From: Bimuria novae-zelandiae CBS 107.79
Taxonomy: Eukaryota; Ascomycota; Dothideomycetes; Pleosporales; Didymosphaeriaceae
Direction of reading: 5' to 3'
Assembly (NCBI GenBank): GCA_010015655.1
Contig: ML976769.1
Location: 124,001-188,000 of the forward strand
Length of the DNA stretch: 64,000 bases
This document shows positions 1-13,231 of the stretch, in pieces. The first letter of the stretch is position 1; each line of letters opens with the position of its first letter. The translations under genes were made by a program, and so were the position numbers. The notes beneath the pieces were generated by a model. That model was not told the DNA's origin. It saw only the letters and a program-made list of their open reading frames with translations, and made no database searches.

Positions 1-299
1 CTTTATCCTATCGCACTCTGGGCGATAGTTTAGGTAAGAAGACAGTAGATGGGTCGCACTCATACTATAGACAATAGTATAACTTACTGTGATTTACAGT
101 AGGTTGTCTAATCTAACAAATAGAATGTTACTTTATAGAACACTTACGTAGCCACGCTTACTAGCCAGTTATTTTAGATACTAATAGCAATTATAGCCTA
201 CTATAACTTAGAACTTAAATAATACGACGTCATGAATGCCTTCGTCCATATAACTATAGACTGAGTAGTATATATAAGAATGCCCTTTAATTATTAAAA
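1..299. other. Left edge, no recognisable gene
   Basis: This stretch is less TA-saturated than what follows and has no long reading frame. I recognise no coding motif and no terminal repeat in it. It may be a short insertion into, or the flank of, the Copia fragment that starts just downstream. The window edge prevents a decision. Confidence 0.4.
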
Positions 300-1082
300 G
301 CCTATAATAATGCTCTAAGTTAATAAAACTCTATACAGTCTAAAGATTTTACTACTTCTTTAGTAAAAAAAATTTACTATAATGCTTAAAGCGCTTAATT
401 TCTAAACTATACCTTATAAGCTATACTATTTTATTAAAAGTAGAATTTTTATATTCTTTTACGTTAATAATATTATATTAGGTTATATAAAAGGAGTACG
501 AAGCCTAGTACGTTATTAAGTATTTATAAAGGAAGTATACTTTTATTATAAAAATAACTTTTAGTAGTTCCTTAGTGCAGAGGTTATTAGAGACTAAAAC
601 TACTAACGGATTTAACTAACTTAAGCTATAACAATAACTAGTAATACTATTTAAAATTAATAAATACTAACGTAAGATATAATCTTTATTATTTACCATA
701 GTTATAATCTAACTAACTATTATATTTATAATTTTAGTATTAACTTAATTCCTAATAAACCCTAATTTTAAACACTACAAAGTATCGAACCACGTGTTAA
801 TATATTTTTTAGATGGTAAATTAAAAGCGCTTAAGCTTAGAAGTAGTAAATATTTTAAAGTAGCTAGTAACGTATCGTTTACTAATAATATATTTAATAG
901 AAAAGGCTCTTAAGGCTATATAATTAAATAACGAAAGTTTTCGTCATATAGAAAGCTAATAAATAAGATATAATTACTATATTAATTACTAAAACTAAAC
1001 TCCTCACACTATTATAGATTGCTAAAAATGTAATATTTACTTTATAACTACTTAAGAAAGTAAAGACCTAGCTATTTAAATC
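300..1082 (+). pseudogene. Copia-0 pol fragment, left part (RT and start of RNase H)
   Basis: This is a heavily RIPed Ty1/Copia polyprotein remnant on the plus strand. Around 420-490 the translation contains FYVNNIILGY, matching the YVDD box of Copia reverse transcriptase with one D lost. Around 850-1080 it contains RKGS-GYIIK, then, after a frameshift, KANK-DIITILITKTKLLTLL, matching the Copia RNase H signature. The reading stops at 1082, where Gypsy-1 is inserted, and resumes in register at 23193 with the end of RNase H. This is the oldest layer of the left nest. It cannot be functional, because stop codons occur throughout and the 5' half is missing. Confidence 0.7.
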
Positions 1083-1267
1083 TGTTATAAGGCGCTCACA
1101 CCTTGTTCCGATCCGGATTAGGGCGGTCAGGTATCGTGGTGCTTTATAGATTATTTAGTAGTATAAGTTAATGCGACACTTAGCGCGTAGCTAAATAATT
1201 TAATTTTATAATAAATAAGATAACTATTAGTCTGTATAGGAGAATAAACTTATATAGAAGATATATA

Positions 1268-3376
1268 ACGTGCACGGACAGCTCATGCCCGGAGACACCT
1301 CGTGCCCCGCCGAACACCATATCTACCACTTTAAAAGTGAGGCTACTGAGCCACGTACAATAGCTATTATCATGAGATTTTCTAGTGAAGCACTATATCG
1401 ACTCTTGCGATTAATCTAAACTAATTATATTTACTCGGGAGCTTAATGTTGCGGCCACGTAATATAACTTTAGGTAGAGTAGTAAATAGCTTATCTTGAG
1501 CTTAAATACTAGCGTAAGCAGCGCTAGCGCGTTTCTAACGCTTATTACTTCATAAGATTACTTGCAAGGCTAGTCGCTTGCGTTTTTAAGCTTATTAGAT
1601 AGCTTTTTTTTAGTATTAAGCTTTAACTTTACGCGCGTGTTTAGCTACTTTCTTAGCTCGCTTAACCTCCCTTATCTCTTTAAGCCTCTACCTCTCCACA
1701 CGCTTCTCCTTAAGCTTAACTTAACGCTATAGTTAAGCCTTCTCGCGCTACTTCTTAGTCTGTACTTTTTAGAGTTTCTCCTCTATCTTATCTCGCTCTT
1801 GTACTACTTCTCTAGCTTAAGCCTCACGTAGCTTGCGAGGAGACCAGTAGACAGCGCTACTATAATATTCCTGGCGCTATTAAAGGTTAAGAGCTTTGCC
1901 CTTATTCCTGTGCTTTTTTTTATATTAAAGAGCCTCTTTTAAGCCCTCATTCTCATGCTTTAAAAGCTTATTCTAAACAGAGAGATAATAAACGCTTAAA
2001 CGCAGCTTTCTTGCCTTATACTAATAGCTATTAGTGATAGTAGCTTAAACTAATCGATCTATCTTTCTCTAATTATAATTAGAAAGCCCTAATAATAAGC
2101 TTCTCTCAGCTTCTAGCGTGCTAGTAAATCTACAGAGGATAACGTTAGTATCTATAGGCCAGATCCTAGTAGCTTCGAAGGCCTTTAATATGAGGCTCTC
2201 CGTGAAGGAGGATATCCAGGCGCTCTAGAAGAGTGGGAAGAAGTCTCCTTTCTTAATTAGAATAAGACCTTAAGCCTTATAAAGATGGTTGGTAAGCTCG
2301 TTAGAGTAAGCTTAAGAGAGAGGCTTAAATAGCACTACGTCAAGCGGCTAGAGCGTATAAGTCGAATAGGAGGGAAGGATTATAAGGAGGATCCTATGGC
2401 GATTATAGTAGTCAATAAACTCTATCGTGACATGAGATCTATAGCTATTAAGGATAAGCAATCGCCATCTCCCTAATTACTACTTTATATAGCAATTAAA
2501 CACCTGCTCTAGCTAAGCTAGGCCTATATCGTCGTTTGACCAGCCTATTAGAGATAATAAGATAAAGACCTTATATTCTCCTGCCTTAATATCCTCTACT
2601 TAACTTAATTATATAGCTCCTTTTTTAGCTACGTAGATAAGGCTTAGAGGCAGCGAGCTCCTATCGGCGTAGTAATAGGCTAGGAGTATTAAGAACTCGC
2701 GTAATCTATCCTAAAGAGATACTTAAACCTCCTTCTTCTCCTATTAACGCCTGCTAAATATCCTCTTGCTTCTGCCTATTAAGCCAATTAAGAAGCCCTT
2801 CTCATCCATATTATATATATCTCGAGCCTTAAGGTGATATTCAGTGATCTTTCAATGCAGTAGCTCGAAATAGAGACGGTATTTTAACTTAGAATTAGCT
2901 AGGTAGCGAACACGATCTATAGCGGTGGTCCACTTTAAGATTATATAGATCTGGTGTCTGGTAATAAAGCGAGAAACCCATCGATCGCTTAGCTACTAAT
3001 AGGCTACTTTAGATAAGAAATTCCTAATCATCTCTCTCGTAGGAGGAAGGCCTCTCTTTATAAGCTTTATAATATATCGTATAAGCTCTAGCTCTTATTA
3101 TTAGTCGAGAGCTTATTAATTTAAGTATCTATCCTCCCGAGACGCTGTTACGCCTCTCCACCTTCGCCCTAGCGTTGAGCAGTTAACCTCGTATTTCTTA
3201 GTAACTTTCCTTAACGTAAAGTGTTCTCTTAAATTACGCGATTTTAAATCTTTAATTGCATCGTCGATAGGTGCCATGGCTGTAGCGTTATAGTCTGTTA
3301 AAGTTGTGGTGTTAAGACGCGGCTTAGTGTTCGGCGGGGCACGAGGTGTCTCCGGGCATAAGCTGTCCGTGCACGT
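1268..3376 (-). mobile_element. pogo-1, Fot/pogo-like DNA transposon with 50-bp TIRs
   Basis: Terminal inverted repeats of about 50 bp lie at 1268-1317 and 3327-3376. They begin ACGTGCACGGACAGCT and differ at one position. The element is flanked by TA at 1266-1267 and 3377-3378, the target used by the Tc1/mariner/pogo superfamily. The insertion splits the Gypsy-1 LTR, and the empty site ATATAAGTT is seen in the other LTR. The total length is 2,109 bp. The TIRs are GC-rich and almost free of RIP, while the transposase gene between them is riddled with stops. Confidence 0.9.
1616..3277 (-). pseudogene. pogo/Fot-like transposase (RIPed)
   Basis: A cut-and-paste transposase gene reading from ATG at 3277 down to TAA at 1616, 553 codons. 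The N-terminus MAPIDDAIKDLKSRNLREHF is the Psq/CENPB-type helix-turn-helix start typical of fungal pogo/Fot1 transposases. It is followed by KKYEVNCSTLGRRWRG. The C-terminus is basic and coiled (REVKRAKKVAKHARKVKA). The DDE core between them is interrupted by many TAA/TAG codons made by RIP, so no active enzyme is possible. The length fits the family, in which 500-560 aa is usual. Confidence 0.85.
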
Positions 3377-3550
3377 TAAGTTAACTATAAGGAGCGTATA
3401 AAGGAAACTATCCTATATATATATATACCTGGCTTACTTATTTACTTAGTATAACTAATTAACTAAGTAGTTACGTGCTTTTAGGGCTTAGCTCTTTAGC
3501 GTACTTATTAACCTATTCCTTAGTTACCTATTCTTATAAGCGCCTATCCC

Positions 3551-3774
3551 TGTCAGATTTAATAGTGTTCTGTCACTTTGAGATAATGCAATAATGAGAA
3601 TTAATGGTTGTAATAATTTATTAATGATGTTCGTGTTCTGTCTATGTCTGGAATATAGATGTGTGCGAGGCTCTAAATAAGTGCCGCTGCAGCGCTAGCC
3701 CTATTTAAAATAGTATAAAAGAGAGAGTGCTCCAGCCTCATATCCACAACAGATAGAGGCCATATAATCGGACA
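3551..3774 (-). repeat. Copia-1 3' LTR
   Basis: 224 bp, nearly identical to 8649-8872. Differences between the copies are mainly C/T and G/A transitions. This copy is the less mutated of the two. Confidence 0.9.
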
Positions 3775-3799
3775 CACCCCCTTAGCTTAGGCTTATCCT

Positions 3800-6700
3800 C
3801 AAGCTAGACCTTCGCATTATTTATCTGTCTATTATTCTAACTTAAAGGCCTCTATCCTCTGCTGTAGATCCTGCCGGGCAACCTCTTAATTAGTAATCTT
3901 ATCTAATATATCTTTAAGTCCTAGCTTATTTAGAAACTTGCTCCATTTATTTACTAGTAGGGCCTTTATAAGTCTATCTACAACCATGTCCTCTAAGCGT
4001 TAATAGTCTACCTTAATTTTCCCAAGTGTGACTTCTTGTCTTAGCTAGTAATTATAGATATCTACATGGCGGAGCTTAGTCTGCAGCTTTGCGATCTCTT
4101 TAGTAACCAGGCGAATAGTTTATTAATTATCGTAGTTAATTATAATTAGGTAATTACTCATAGCGATCTGGAGCTCCTAGAGTAATCGTAAAGTGAAGAT
4201 GGCCTCCTTAGCCACTTATAAAAGCGCTAGAAGTTCGGCCTCTATTATTAATGTAGTAACTATATCTTGCTTGCTTGCTTTCCAGGCAATCAGGCCGCCA
4301 AATAGCTTAATAATGTATCCTTGTAAACTCTTATAATTAAGTGTATTATCTGTAAAGGATGCGTCGCTTGCTACTTCTAGAGTATCTACACCCCTAAGCT
4401 AAAGACCTAGTAATTTAGTATTAGTAAGATAGAGGAGAACTTAGTTAGCAGCCGCTTAATACTCTTCGCTTAGGTTAGATAAGAATCGTGATAATCTAGA
4501 GCTTATAAAGGTAATATCTAGTCGAGTTATAACTATAGCATAGAGAATTAATCTAACTTTGCGCTAGTATTAATTAATCTCACCCTTACTAGCTAGTCCT
4601 GTTCTTAGGAGTAATTCGATTGAACCCATTAGGGTATTATGGCGAATCTCATGGTAATTAATAAGGCGCGATATTTTGTCGATGTATAATGCTTGTGAAA
4701 GCCAAATCTTTCTATTTAAGCGGTCCCTAATGATTTTAATTCCTAGAAACCATTGCAGGTCTTTCCCGCTAGTAAGGGTAAATTTAGTTCTTATCTCTTT
4801 AATAACTGCTTTTACTGCAGGCTCGTGATTCTTCTAATAGGCGATAATAAGATTATCCACATAGAAGAAGATAATAATGCCGTCCTTAATAAGGCAGCAT
4901 GGCTCGTGGGGCACTGTTTTAAAGCCAATATCACGGAGCGTTAATATAAACTCTCTTTACCAGAGCAATAGAGATATGCGCAGTCTATATAGTGCTTTAT
5001 ATAGTTTAAGGACTATGCCTGCTCGCGAGTATCCGCGGGGCATTCTCATGTAGATTTCTCTATCCAGCTTTACGTGAATAAACGCGTTCGTAACGTTATG
5101 TTGGATAAGCTCTAGGTCAAACCAAGCTATAATTGCTATAAGCATGCGAAAGGATCGTCCTGTAAGTGTTATAGCGTAGGTTTCTTACGAGGTTAGGTAC
5201 CACTATTAATCGCCCTGTACTACTAGCCTTGCCTTGCACTTCTATAGTCGATAGTATTTATTAAACTTATAGGTGTATACCTACATATAGTCGAGGATTT
5301 AATGGCCTACTGCCTTCACTAGAGCTACTGCGACCTCGCTCCAAGACTTTATTTCCTTATGGCTCTATAAATAGGAACGTTCTGCTTCCTTCTATATATT
5401 ATAAAGAGGGTGATCTTTGAGCTTGCTTCGGCATGTGGGTGGCTCTAGAAGCACGCTTTAATGTGGCTTCTTACTTAATATAATTATTTATTAAAGCTAC
5501 GCCTTATTAAGAATCTTGCCTTCGTATTTACTGTTGCTACCGGCTTTAGTGCCTGCTATAAAGGCTGTGGCCTATACGCTTATTTGTAACTGCCCTGTTT
5601 ATAACTCTTAGGGTAGTTTAGCTTAATTGCCTCCTGCTATTAGTTGTGCAAGGAGTGTCACTAGTAGCGGTGTTAATAGAGGCGTTAGATATTCGTACCT
5701 AGCTCTCCTGCCTTAATTATACTTAAGAGCGCTTTTAACCTCTTCCTCTAGCGCTTTACTAATTATCTTATCCTTAAAAAAGGACTCGGTGGCTTGCTCT
5801 TATTAAGGTAAAGAAGGTAGCTCTACTAATTGCACCTAGGCTACTATTTCTTCTAATGTGTTGTGCATAAGGTTATCTACTAGGTCTTTGGTTTTGCCTA
5901 AGAATATAGTATCCTCGTTAAAAATTACATCGCGAGTACTGATTGTCTTTGCTAGAGAGGGAATCTATATTCTCTAAATATTAGTTAATTTATAGCTAAC
6001 TAAATAACCTATCTATGCTTTAGGATCCAGTCGCTAGAGCTTGCTCTTGCCACGTTTAGTGTTATTAGTTATGGCAAAGGTCTTGCAGCTATAGGCTTTT
6101 AAGTAAGCTTAATTAGGCTTCTTTAGTTAGGTGATAATGCCGTTCTAAAAGGCTACTATTATAAAGAACACTTCATATAGAAATCGCTATTAATTGGCGT
6201 AGTTTGGCGTTTAATTATATAGGTAGACTGTGGCTTGGGTAATCTCAGGCTATATTTACTAGGGTAGGTTAGAGTTAAGTCGTATCGCGCGCGCTTTCTC
6301 CTTAATTACACCTTTAAGTATTTAGCTCCTCTATTTTATACTTAAGTATCTAGTGCTAAAGGCTCGATCTTAATACCTTACGCTAAGCACCACTTCTTAA
6401 CGTTTGCCTTAATAGAGAAGATCTCGTTGTTAGATTTAATTACTTTTACTATAATATTATATTGTACTTTTATAAACTATATAAAGGTGCTAAGTAATTT
6501 AATAATTAAGCGTGCTAGGCGGTTATCCTTAAAGTAGTAGTCCTATACAAAGCTAGAGAATTAGTTAGTAATTAGCATTTAGCTCTTCTTTCTTGTTAAG
6601 CTATCTACTTCGTAGTCGTGAAAGTCTATTACGACTCGCTCGCCAGGGCCTTTAGTTCGCTCCTTAGCTTGCCAGCGTATTTACTATTTTAGTTTTGCTT

Positions 6701-8606
6701 TGCCGCAGGCGTCACATTTAACTATAGGGAGGCCTTTAATCCTTACTCCCTTAGATTACTGCACGAGGTGTTCGAGGGCCTAAGGGCCTAGATAGCCTAA
6801 TTATTAGTGCCAGGTCTACGCGTCTGCCTTCTACGGTCTTTATTTAGTGCGTGTATTAGTCTTATAAGTGGCGTGCGCAGTATTAGTAGGAATACTACCT
6901 ACTAGCCTTATTCTATATTCTAGTACCTACTATTCGTGCAACTCTTAAAGTTCTGCTAGCATAGTATTGTCTCTTCTTTTTAGAGTCATTAGGTCTGCCC
7001 TTGTGTCCTACTAAAGGCCTTGCCTCTAGAGTAATCGAAACGATATAAGGTTGCAAAGCAAATTAGGGCAATAGGTAATATTATCTAGCTATATTATTTA
7101 ATTGCCGCTTGCACTCTGTACGTTAAGATAGATAGTCCTATATCCTTAGATCTATATTTATGTATTCCCTGCCTATATAAAGTCTCCTAACGCCGGTGGC
7201 CAGTATAAGATAAAGCAATCGATATTGTTAAAGATATAGCAGGTTATGCCTAAATTAAGTATGACTAAGCATCGCAATGGGTACGTGTTTAATTTATTAT
7301 AGAAGGATGCGGCTTAGAAGCTCGCTAGGATTTTAGTAATCTTACGTCCGTCTAGTTACTTATTATTAGCCTTAGTGATTCGAGTTAGAGTGGGAGTATG
7401 TAATAATTTAATTCTAGGTGTTTAAGACTTTAGTCTTTTCACCTTCCTCATCTCATCTTGTAGATGTAAATTATTTTAGATTCTGTATTATACTATATCT
7501 ATAAAGCCAGGTCGTGGCCTAAACTACTCTAGTGCATGATCTGGATATGCGTAGAAGCAGTCTTTTAGACTATGCCTTTATTTATAAGTAGGGCATTTTT
7601 TGCCTTTAACTATTATTATATCCTCTATTAAAGACTGCTTAGATATAGCGCTTTAACCAAAGGATCGTTTTTGTCGAGGTCTCCCCTATCTACGTTAGTT
7701 ATTCGTGGAAGATAGCGCGTCTTTGGCAGCGTAAGAGGCGTCCCTGTTAGTGCCTAAGGTGGATACACTACTAGCAGCGAGAGATAGCTCACTAGTAGTA
7801 AAGGCGCCCCTATGCTATTTGCCCTTAATTGGGTAGAGTATTACTATATATTCTTAGAAGCGTTTTATTATCTTCTTTCTTGTTATATCTGCGTCTCGGC
7901 GTCTAGTTTCTTAAAAGGACACACCCCAAGTGGGAGCAGCCTTTATAATCGTAGTTAGGAAGTCCTTTATGGTATTATAGATTAATTATACTTTAGCAAC
8001 ATTATTCGTCTCTGCTTCTATAGCTACCTAATTATACTTAGTTAGCTAGGTATCCTAGTTTAAGGGTTGTCTTATTAGCTTAAGGGCCTATAGGTATCGT
8101 ACTCTTACTCTATCCCGCTCGTCTTCTTTATTAACGCCTATGGTCTATGTTAGAGACGTAATCCATTACTAGATTTACTCTCCAGGCTTGTAGTAGTTGC
8201 GTTGCAGGTGTGGCGACACAGTAAATTAGATATAGATAACTACTTTCTCAAGTCTTAATCTCTCCTCGCGGTATTCCTTGTCCTTTATCTTATAGTCTTT
8301 AAGCTATATCTTATAGAACTTAATGTCCTCCTTATATGCCTTGAGTCCTGAGTTTGATAGCTCTAATGGGCGTGTTGGAGGGTTCTGTTAATCGTCGTTG
8401 TTTACGCGGATAATCGGTTAGTAACTTGCTATTTCTGGCGGCGACGGCGGTGTCGGCCTTTTACGTAGGAGTTTGGCTCTATCTAGGTTAATAATGGGCT
8501 ATATATCTATTAGTTCGCATCGCGCTTTTAGCTGCAGCAGCCATGGTGTGTAGTTAGTATAATTAGTTAACATAATTGTTGAGTCGCGGAGTGTTAACAG
8601 CGACAT
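3800..8606 (-). pseudogene. Copia-1 gag-pol polyprotein (RIPed)
   Basis: The reading frame starts at the ATG at 8606 (MSLLTLRDSTIMLTNYTNY), a typical Copia Gag start. Reverse transcriptase lies near 4750-5750. The minus-strand stretch 4957-5145 still reads DLELIQHNVTNAFIHVKLD and YMRMPRGY without a stop, and the catalytic YVDN-LIIA box, one D changed to N, lies near 4840-4880. RNase H lies downstream to about 3800. Integrase occupies roughly 6000-7300. Dozens of TAG/TAA codons sit at former Gln/Trp positions. This is a decayed copy with no function expected. Confidence 0.85.
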
Positions 8607-8648
8607 TATCCTTTCTTAAGGTTTAGTTAAGGCAGTAAGACTCTTAAT

Positions 8649-8872
8649 TATTAAATTTAATAGTGTTCTATTACTTTAAGATAATGCAATAATAAGAATT
8701 AATAGTTATAATAATTTATTAATAATATTCGTGTTCTATCTATGTCTAGAATATAAATATGTGCAAGGCTCTAAATAAGTACCGCTGCAGCGCTAGCCCT
8801 ATTTAAAATAGTATAAAAGAGAGAGTGCTCCAGCCTTATATCCACAATAGATAGAGGCCATATAATCGGACA
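8649..8872 (-). repeat. Copia-1 5' LTR
   Basis: 224 bp. It is more strongly RIPed than its partner, with CA changed to TA and TG to TA throughout its distal half. The TSD ATCCC follows at 8873-8877. Confidence 0.9.
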
Positions 8873-8957
8873 ATCCCTTATTATTTTACTTTTAGTTTAT
8901 AATACTATCCCTTCCTTCCTAGTCTTTGTCTGCGAAGAATTATGCCTACTAACTAAA

Positions 8958-9415
8958 TGTTAGGATCTGAACATGTATGGAACGCGGAGGACTAACGGGC
9001 CTTAGTAGAAGTAACACTCGGCGGGGTCGCGTAACCAAGGTCACGTGATGTACCATCTAGCCAAGACATACTATCCTGCCAAGATTATAAAAGGTGCACT
9101 ATCCACGAACAGCGCGACTATCTATTAGAATCTAGGGACAGTAGAAAGAGAGATAGACGGTAAGGTTTACCCCTCTTATATATAAACCTATACGAATACC
9201 CTTAAGGCATTCGTGTTTAACCTGTTTATTAATCTATCGTTTAGATCTAAATAAGCAACCTTGTTAATTTGATTATACTATATACACCTTTAATACTAAC
9301 GCCCTTAGTAATAGGCGTAAGCTATCACTACAACCCTCTCTTGTCTTACTAGTACTCCTGCCCGAGAACTAACCTTAGCCGCTTAGAGAATAGCTACCTC
9401 TTTAGGATCTTAATA
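8958..9415 (+). repeat. Gypsy-2 5' LTR
   Basis: 458 bp, beginning TGTTAGGATCTGAACATG and ending TTAATA, which is TTAACA in the partner. It contains GTCACGTGATG near 9042-9052, an E-box-like CACGTG motif kept in both copies. Confidence 0.9.
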
Positions 9416-9462
9416 TCTTAAACACCCTTAATATAAGTACTACTAGGACCCCTACCTCTTCC

Positions 9463-11285
9463 ATGGCTTCGGACAACTATGTCACCCCTATAGGAGATGG
9501 CAAGAACAAGGCACACAAACCTAACTTATATAATAGTAACTATACCCTCCTTAACACTTGGCTATTACAACTAGACCTCTACTTCTTTAATTAAAACTAA
9601 GACCTTAAAGACAAAAAGAAGGTTATCTTCGCAGTAACCTATATGCGAGGAAGCGCTAAAGAATAGATCTATCCTTACCTAGTTAAATACCTAGACATGG
9701 ATCACGACAACGAGGATAAAGACTACATTAATGGTAACGAAGATGCTATTAATATTATTAAGGACTACGCTAACTTTAAGAAATGCCTCTAATAGATATT
9801 TAGAATTGCTAATAAAACCGCTATCGCTAAGCGTGCGATTTAAACAATCTAATAGTAATAATCCGTAGCCAAGTATATAGCCGAATTCTGTAAGTACGCC
9901 GTGCAACTTAACTAGGAGGATAAATCTTTTAAAATAATATATAAATAAGGACTTAAACGCAACATGCGCGAAGAACTACTACGTAGTAGTGTAAAGGTAG
10001 AGACCTTAAAAGAACTATACGAAGAGACTATCCACATTAATAGGGAATGGTTCGCCTTGCAGGAAGAATTCCGCAGGAATCCGAGGAACGTTAGTTTCGG
10101 ACGATAGGCACCTATAGTCTACAAGGCGCTATCGAAAACACCTTAACGCTAGCAACGCAACTATTACAGACCCTAACTAATAAAAGATATCTAGTTTAAT
10201 AACCTAAAAAAGGGAACAGGAAAGGTTATAGGCTTCTAAAAGCCTAACTAGCGTAACCTAGATAGAACCCAACGTAAGGGGACCGAGACGCGCTTATGCT
10301 TTACATATAGCAAACTAGGCCACATCGCCAGGAACTACAGATCTAAGAATAAGGTTATTAGATAGTTAAACGTACTATCCGTCGCAGATGCAGACGCAAC
10401 CGACGAGAAATAGTAAGTAATAGACGCTATTATATAACTTAATATCCAAGATAAAGACTCGGAGCGATTAGGATTGCCTAACTTACGACTCTACGAGGAT
10501 GCATACAAAGGTTTGAATAAGAAAGAAATAGAGCTAATATCTTAATCTCCTACACCTTACCCTAGCTAGAGCAAACCTGTTACTAGTAAGACGACGAATG
10601 TTTTTAACTTCTTAGAAAGATACTAACTAAGGGAAGAAGACTTCGGGTTTATAATAATAGAATAATAAGACTACACAGCCGCATTTTACCACGCCTATTA
10701 ACCTAATCTAGTTAGTAAGACAGTACGTGAAATAGTAGACTATTACTATGCCTACGAAGACCCTAAAAAGAAGTACCTAAACGAAAACCCGAACTACAAA
10801 CTATAGTACAACCTAGACCACCGCAACCCTACGCATAAGACTATACAATAGAACCTCTATAGAGAAGATTAATATACCCTTTATTACTAAGCTAAGAAAT
10901 ACAGCTACTTTCCCCGAATATACTAACGATGCAGATAGGAGTAGTTTAACTACCCTATTAACTATTACAACGTTTACCTCTAGGATAAACGTAAAATGCG
11001 ATACTTTCTACACCTTAACTAAGCACTAAACTAAGCACTATTACTACTAGTTAATAAAAAATACGCGTTAGATAAATGGCAAACATACTTGCACCCTAAC
11101 TATAAGGAATACAGGGAGTAAAAAGAAAAGCATAGGTTTAATCGCGTACTAAAAGGGACCATAACCCTTAGGATTAAAACGGTAACAAAGGAAGAAGACG
11201 GTGAAGCTATCCTAAAAAAGGCCTAGTAGTAGCCTTAAGGAAAAAAGAAGAAAGGACACCTTGAACCTATAGAGCCAGTTATAAA
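9463..11285 (+). pseudogene. Gypsy-2 Gag (RIPed)
   Basis: ATG at 9463 gives MASDNYVTPIGDGKNK. The capsid-like part follows, with SVAKYIAEFCKYAVQL and RNMREELLRSS. Near 10290-10350 a decayed CCHC zinc knuckle reads CFTYSKLGHIARNYRSKN, in which two Cys are now Tyr, as expected from TGC/TGT to TAC/TAT changes. The frame then stays Gag-Pol-like in composition up to the protease, so the ancestor probably made one polyprotein. The sequence has many in-frame stops. Confidence 0.8.
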
Positions 11286-13231
11286 GAAAATGTCTTTTTT
11301 AGACCTAGGCTTAGGCGAGAAAACGCCTTTAAGGAACTAAATGCCACGAACAGCCAGGCATTAATTAAGCTACTAGTACAGCTTAAAGAAATATGGATAA
11401 AAGCCATGCTAGACTCAGGAGCACAGGAAAGCTATATATCGAGAAAAGCACTTAATAGAGCGGGACTCTATAAGCGTAAGAAGGCCATACCCTATGCTAT
11501 CTATATCGCGAATAGATAACTAATGCCCGGCAAAGCAACTATTAAATACGAGGTCGAAACTACCCTTACAATCTATAGATATTAGGAATCGATTACCCTC
11601 GACATTATCAAAGAAGCCAATCACGACGTGATTTTAGGATTACCCTGGTTAAGGAAGCATAACCCCATAGTTAACTAAGAAAAGAAAGAGCTATCCTTTA
11701 AGCGCTGCAACTATGCATTATAAGTAAAGCCTACGCATTAACAGAGCATAATAGTAAATAAGAGAGCTATTAACAACATAGTCTCGCGATTAAAAGTTAA
11801 TAAACACGAAACTAACTTAGTAGACGCTGGCAAGAACTACTAGGTTATAAAGCGTAAGCACTAAGAGAACAGCATACCTCTTAATATCCCTAATAAATAT
11901 AAGGAATAGAGTTATTTATTTTAAGAAGAGAAAGGAGCTAACGCCCTTCCTAAGTATATATACTAAGATTATCGCATTGTTCTTAAAGAGGGAAAGACGC
12001 CACCCTTTAGACCACTATACAGACAAAGCGCAAAAGAACTCTAATAGACACGCGAATTCCTAAAGAAAGCCCTTAAAAGGTAATAGATACGCAAGTTAGA
12101 ATTACTAGTAGCATTACCCCTAATATTTATTATAAAGAAGGATAGAACACAACGTCTATGCATTAACTATAGAAGGCTAAATAATATAACAATTAAGAAT
12201 AGATACCTACTACCAAACATACAAGAGTCTCAAGACAGGCTAGGACGAGCTAAGATATTCACATAATTCGACCTACGAGACGGATACCACCTTATACAAA
12301 TAGTAGTAGGTGACGAGTGGAAGACAGCCTTTTAAACCAGATATAGACTGTTTAAGTACCAAGTTATGCCTTTTGGACTCACGAACGCACCAGCAACGTT
12401 CTAAGCAATAATTAATAACGTACTAAGGAACTACCTTAACATATTTATAGTTACCTACCTTAACGACATCCTAATATTCTCTAAACAAGAGAAGAATTAT
12501 GTATAACACGTATAAACGGTACTACGAGCACTAGATAGCGCCAACCTATAATTAAAACTTAAGAAATATAAATTCTATGTTACAGAATTAGAGTTTCTAG
12601 GACATGTTATTAATACTAAAGGTATTTAAGTAAGCCCTTTAAAGATTAAGAAAGTAAAGAAGTAGAAATTACTTATTAACTTTAAGGAAGTACGAGCTTT
12701 TCTTAGATTTACTAGATTTAACAGACAGTTTATCACAGACTACTCTAGAATTACGCTACAACTTACGAACCTCACAAAGAAAGATAAACCTTTCAATTAG
12801 ATAAAAAAAATGCGAGCAAGCATTCTAAACGCTATAAAAAGCATATATTACGCTACTAGTCCTTATACACTTCCAGGATAATAAACCCTTACGTATTAAA
12901 ACAGACGCAAGCGACTTAGTAGTTAGAGCATGCGCAAAATAAGAAAAAAATAGTAAATAGCACCTAATTGCATACTACGCACATAAGTTTACACCCGAAG
13001 AATTACGATACGAAGTATACGACAAAGAACTACTCGCGATTATAAAAGCTATTAAACACTAGAGAATCTATGCATATAGTTGCTTAGAACTTACGATCTT
13101 TACAGACTATAAAAACCTCACACGTTTCACAACCACGAAAGAACTAAACCAACGACAAGGAAGATAGTTAGAAACACTAGGATAATATAAATTTAAAATT
13201 ATGTACACCCTAGGTAAGGAAAACGGACGAG

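Larger units (their letters stand above)
3551..8872 (-). mobile_element. Copia-1, full-length RIPed Ty1/Copia retrotransposon
   Basis: A complete 5,322-bp element with two 224-bp LTRs and a perfect 5-bp TSD ATCCC at 3546-3550 and 8873-8877, inserted in the Gypsy-1 3' LTR. Transcription is on the minus strand, so the LTR at 8649-8872 is the 5' LTR. In that strand the LTR begins TGTCCGATTATATGG and ends CTGACA, or TTAATA in the RIPed copy. The internal order is Gag, integrase, reverse transcriptase and RNase H, as in Copia. Confidence 0.92.
1083..8904 (-). repeat. Gypsy-1 3' LTR, split by pogo-1 and Copia-1
   Basis: Three pieces match the intact LTR at 22764-23192: 1083-1267, 3379-3550 and 8878-8904. 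Together they give 384 bp against 429 bp. The 45-bp difference is one unit of a tandem repeat around TACTAATTAACTAAG that is doubled only in the other LTR. The last piece differs from its partner almost only by C-to-T and G-to-A, the RIP pattern. The LTR edges are TGTTATAAGG and, after RIP, ATAATA in place of GTAACA. Confidence 0.85.
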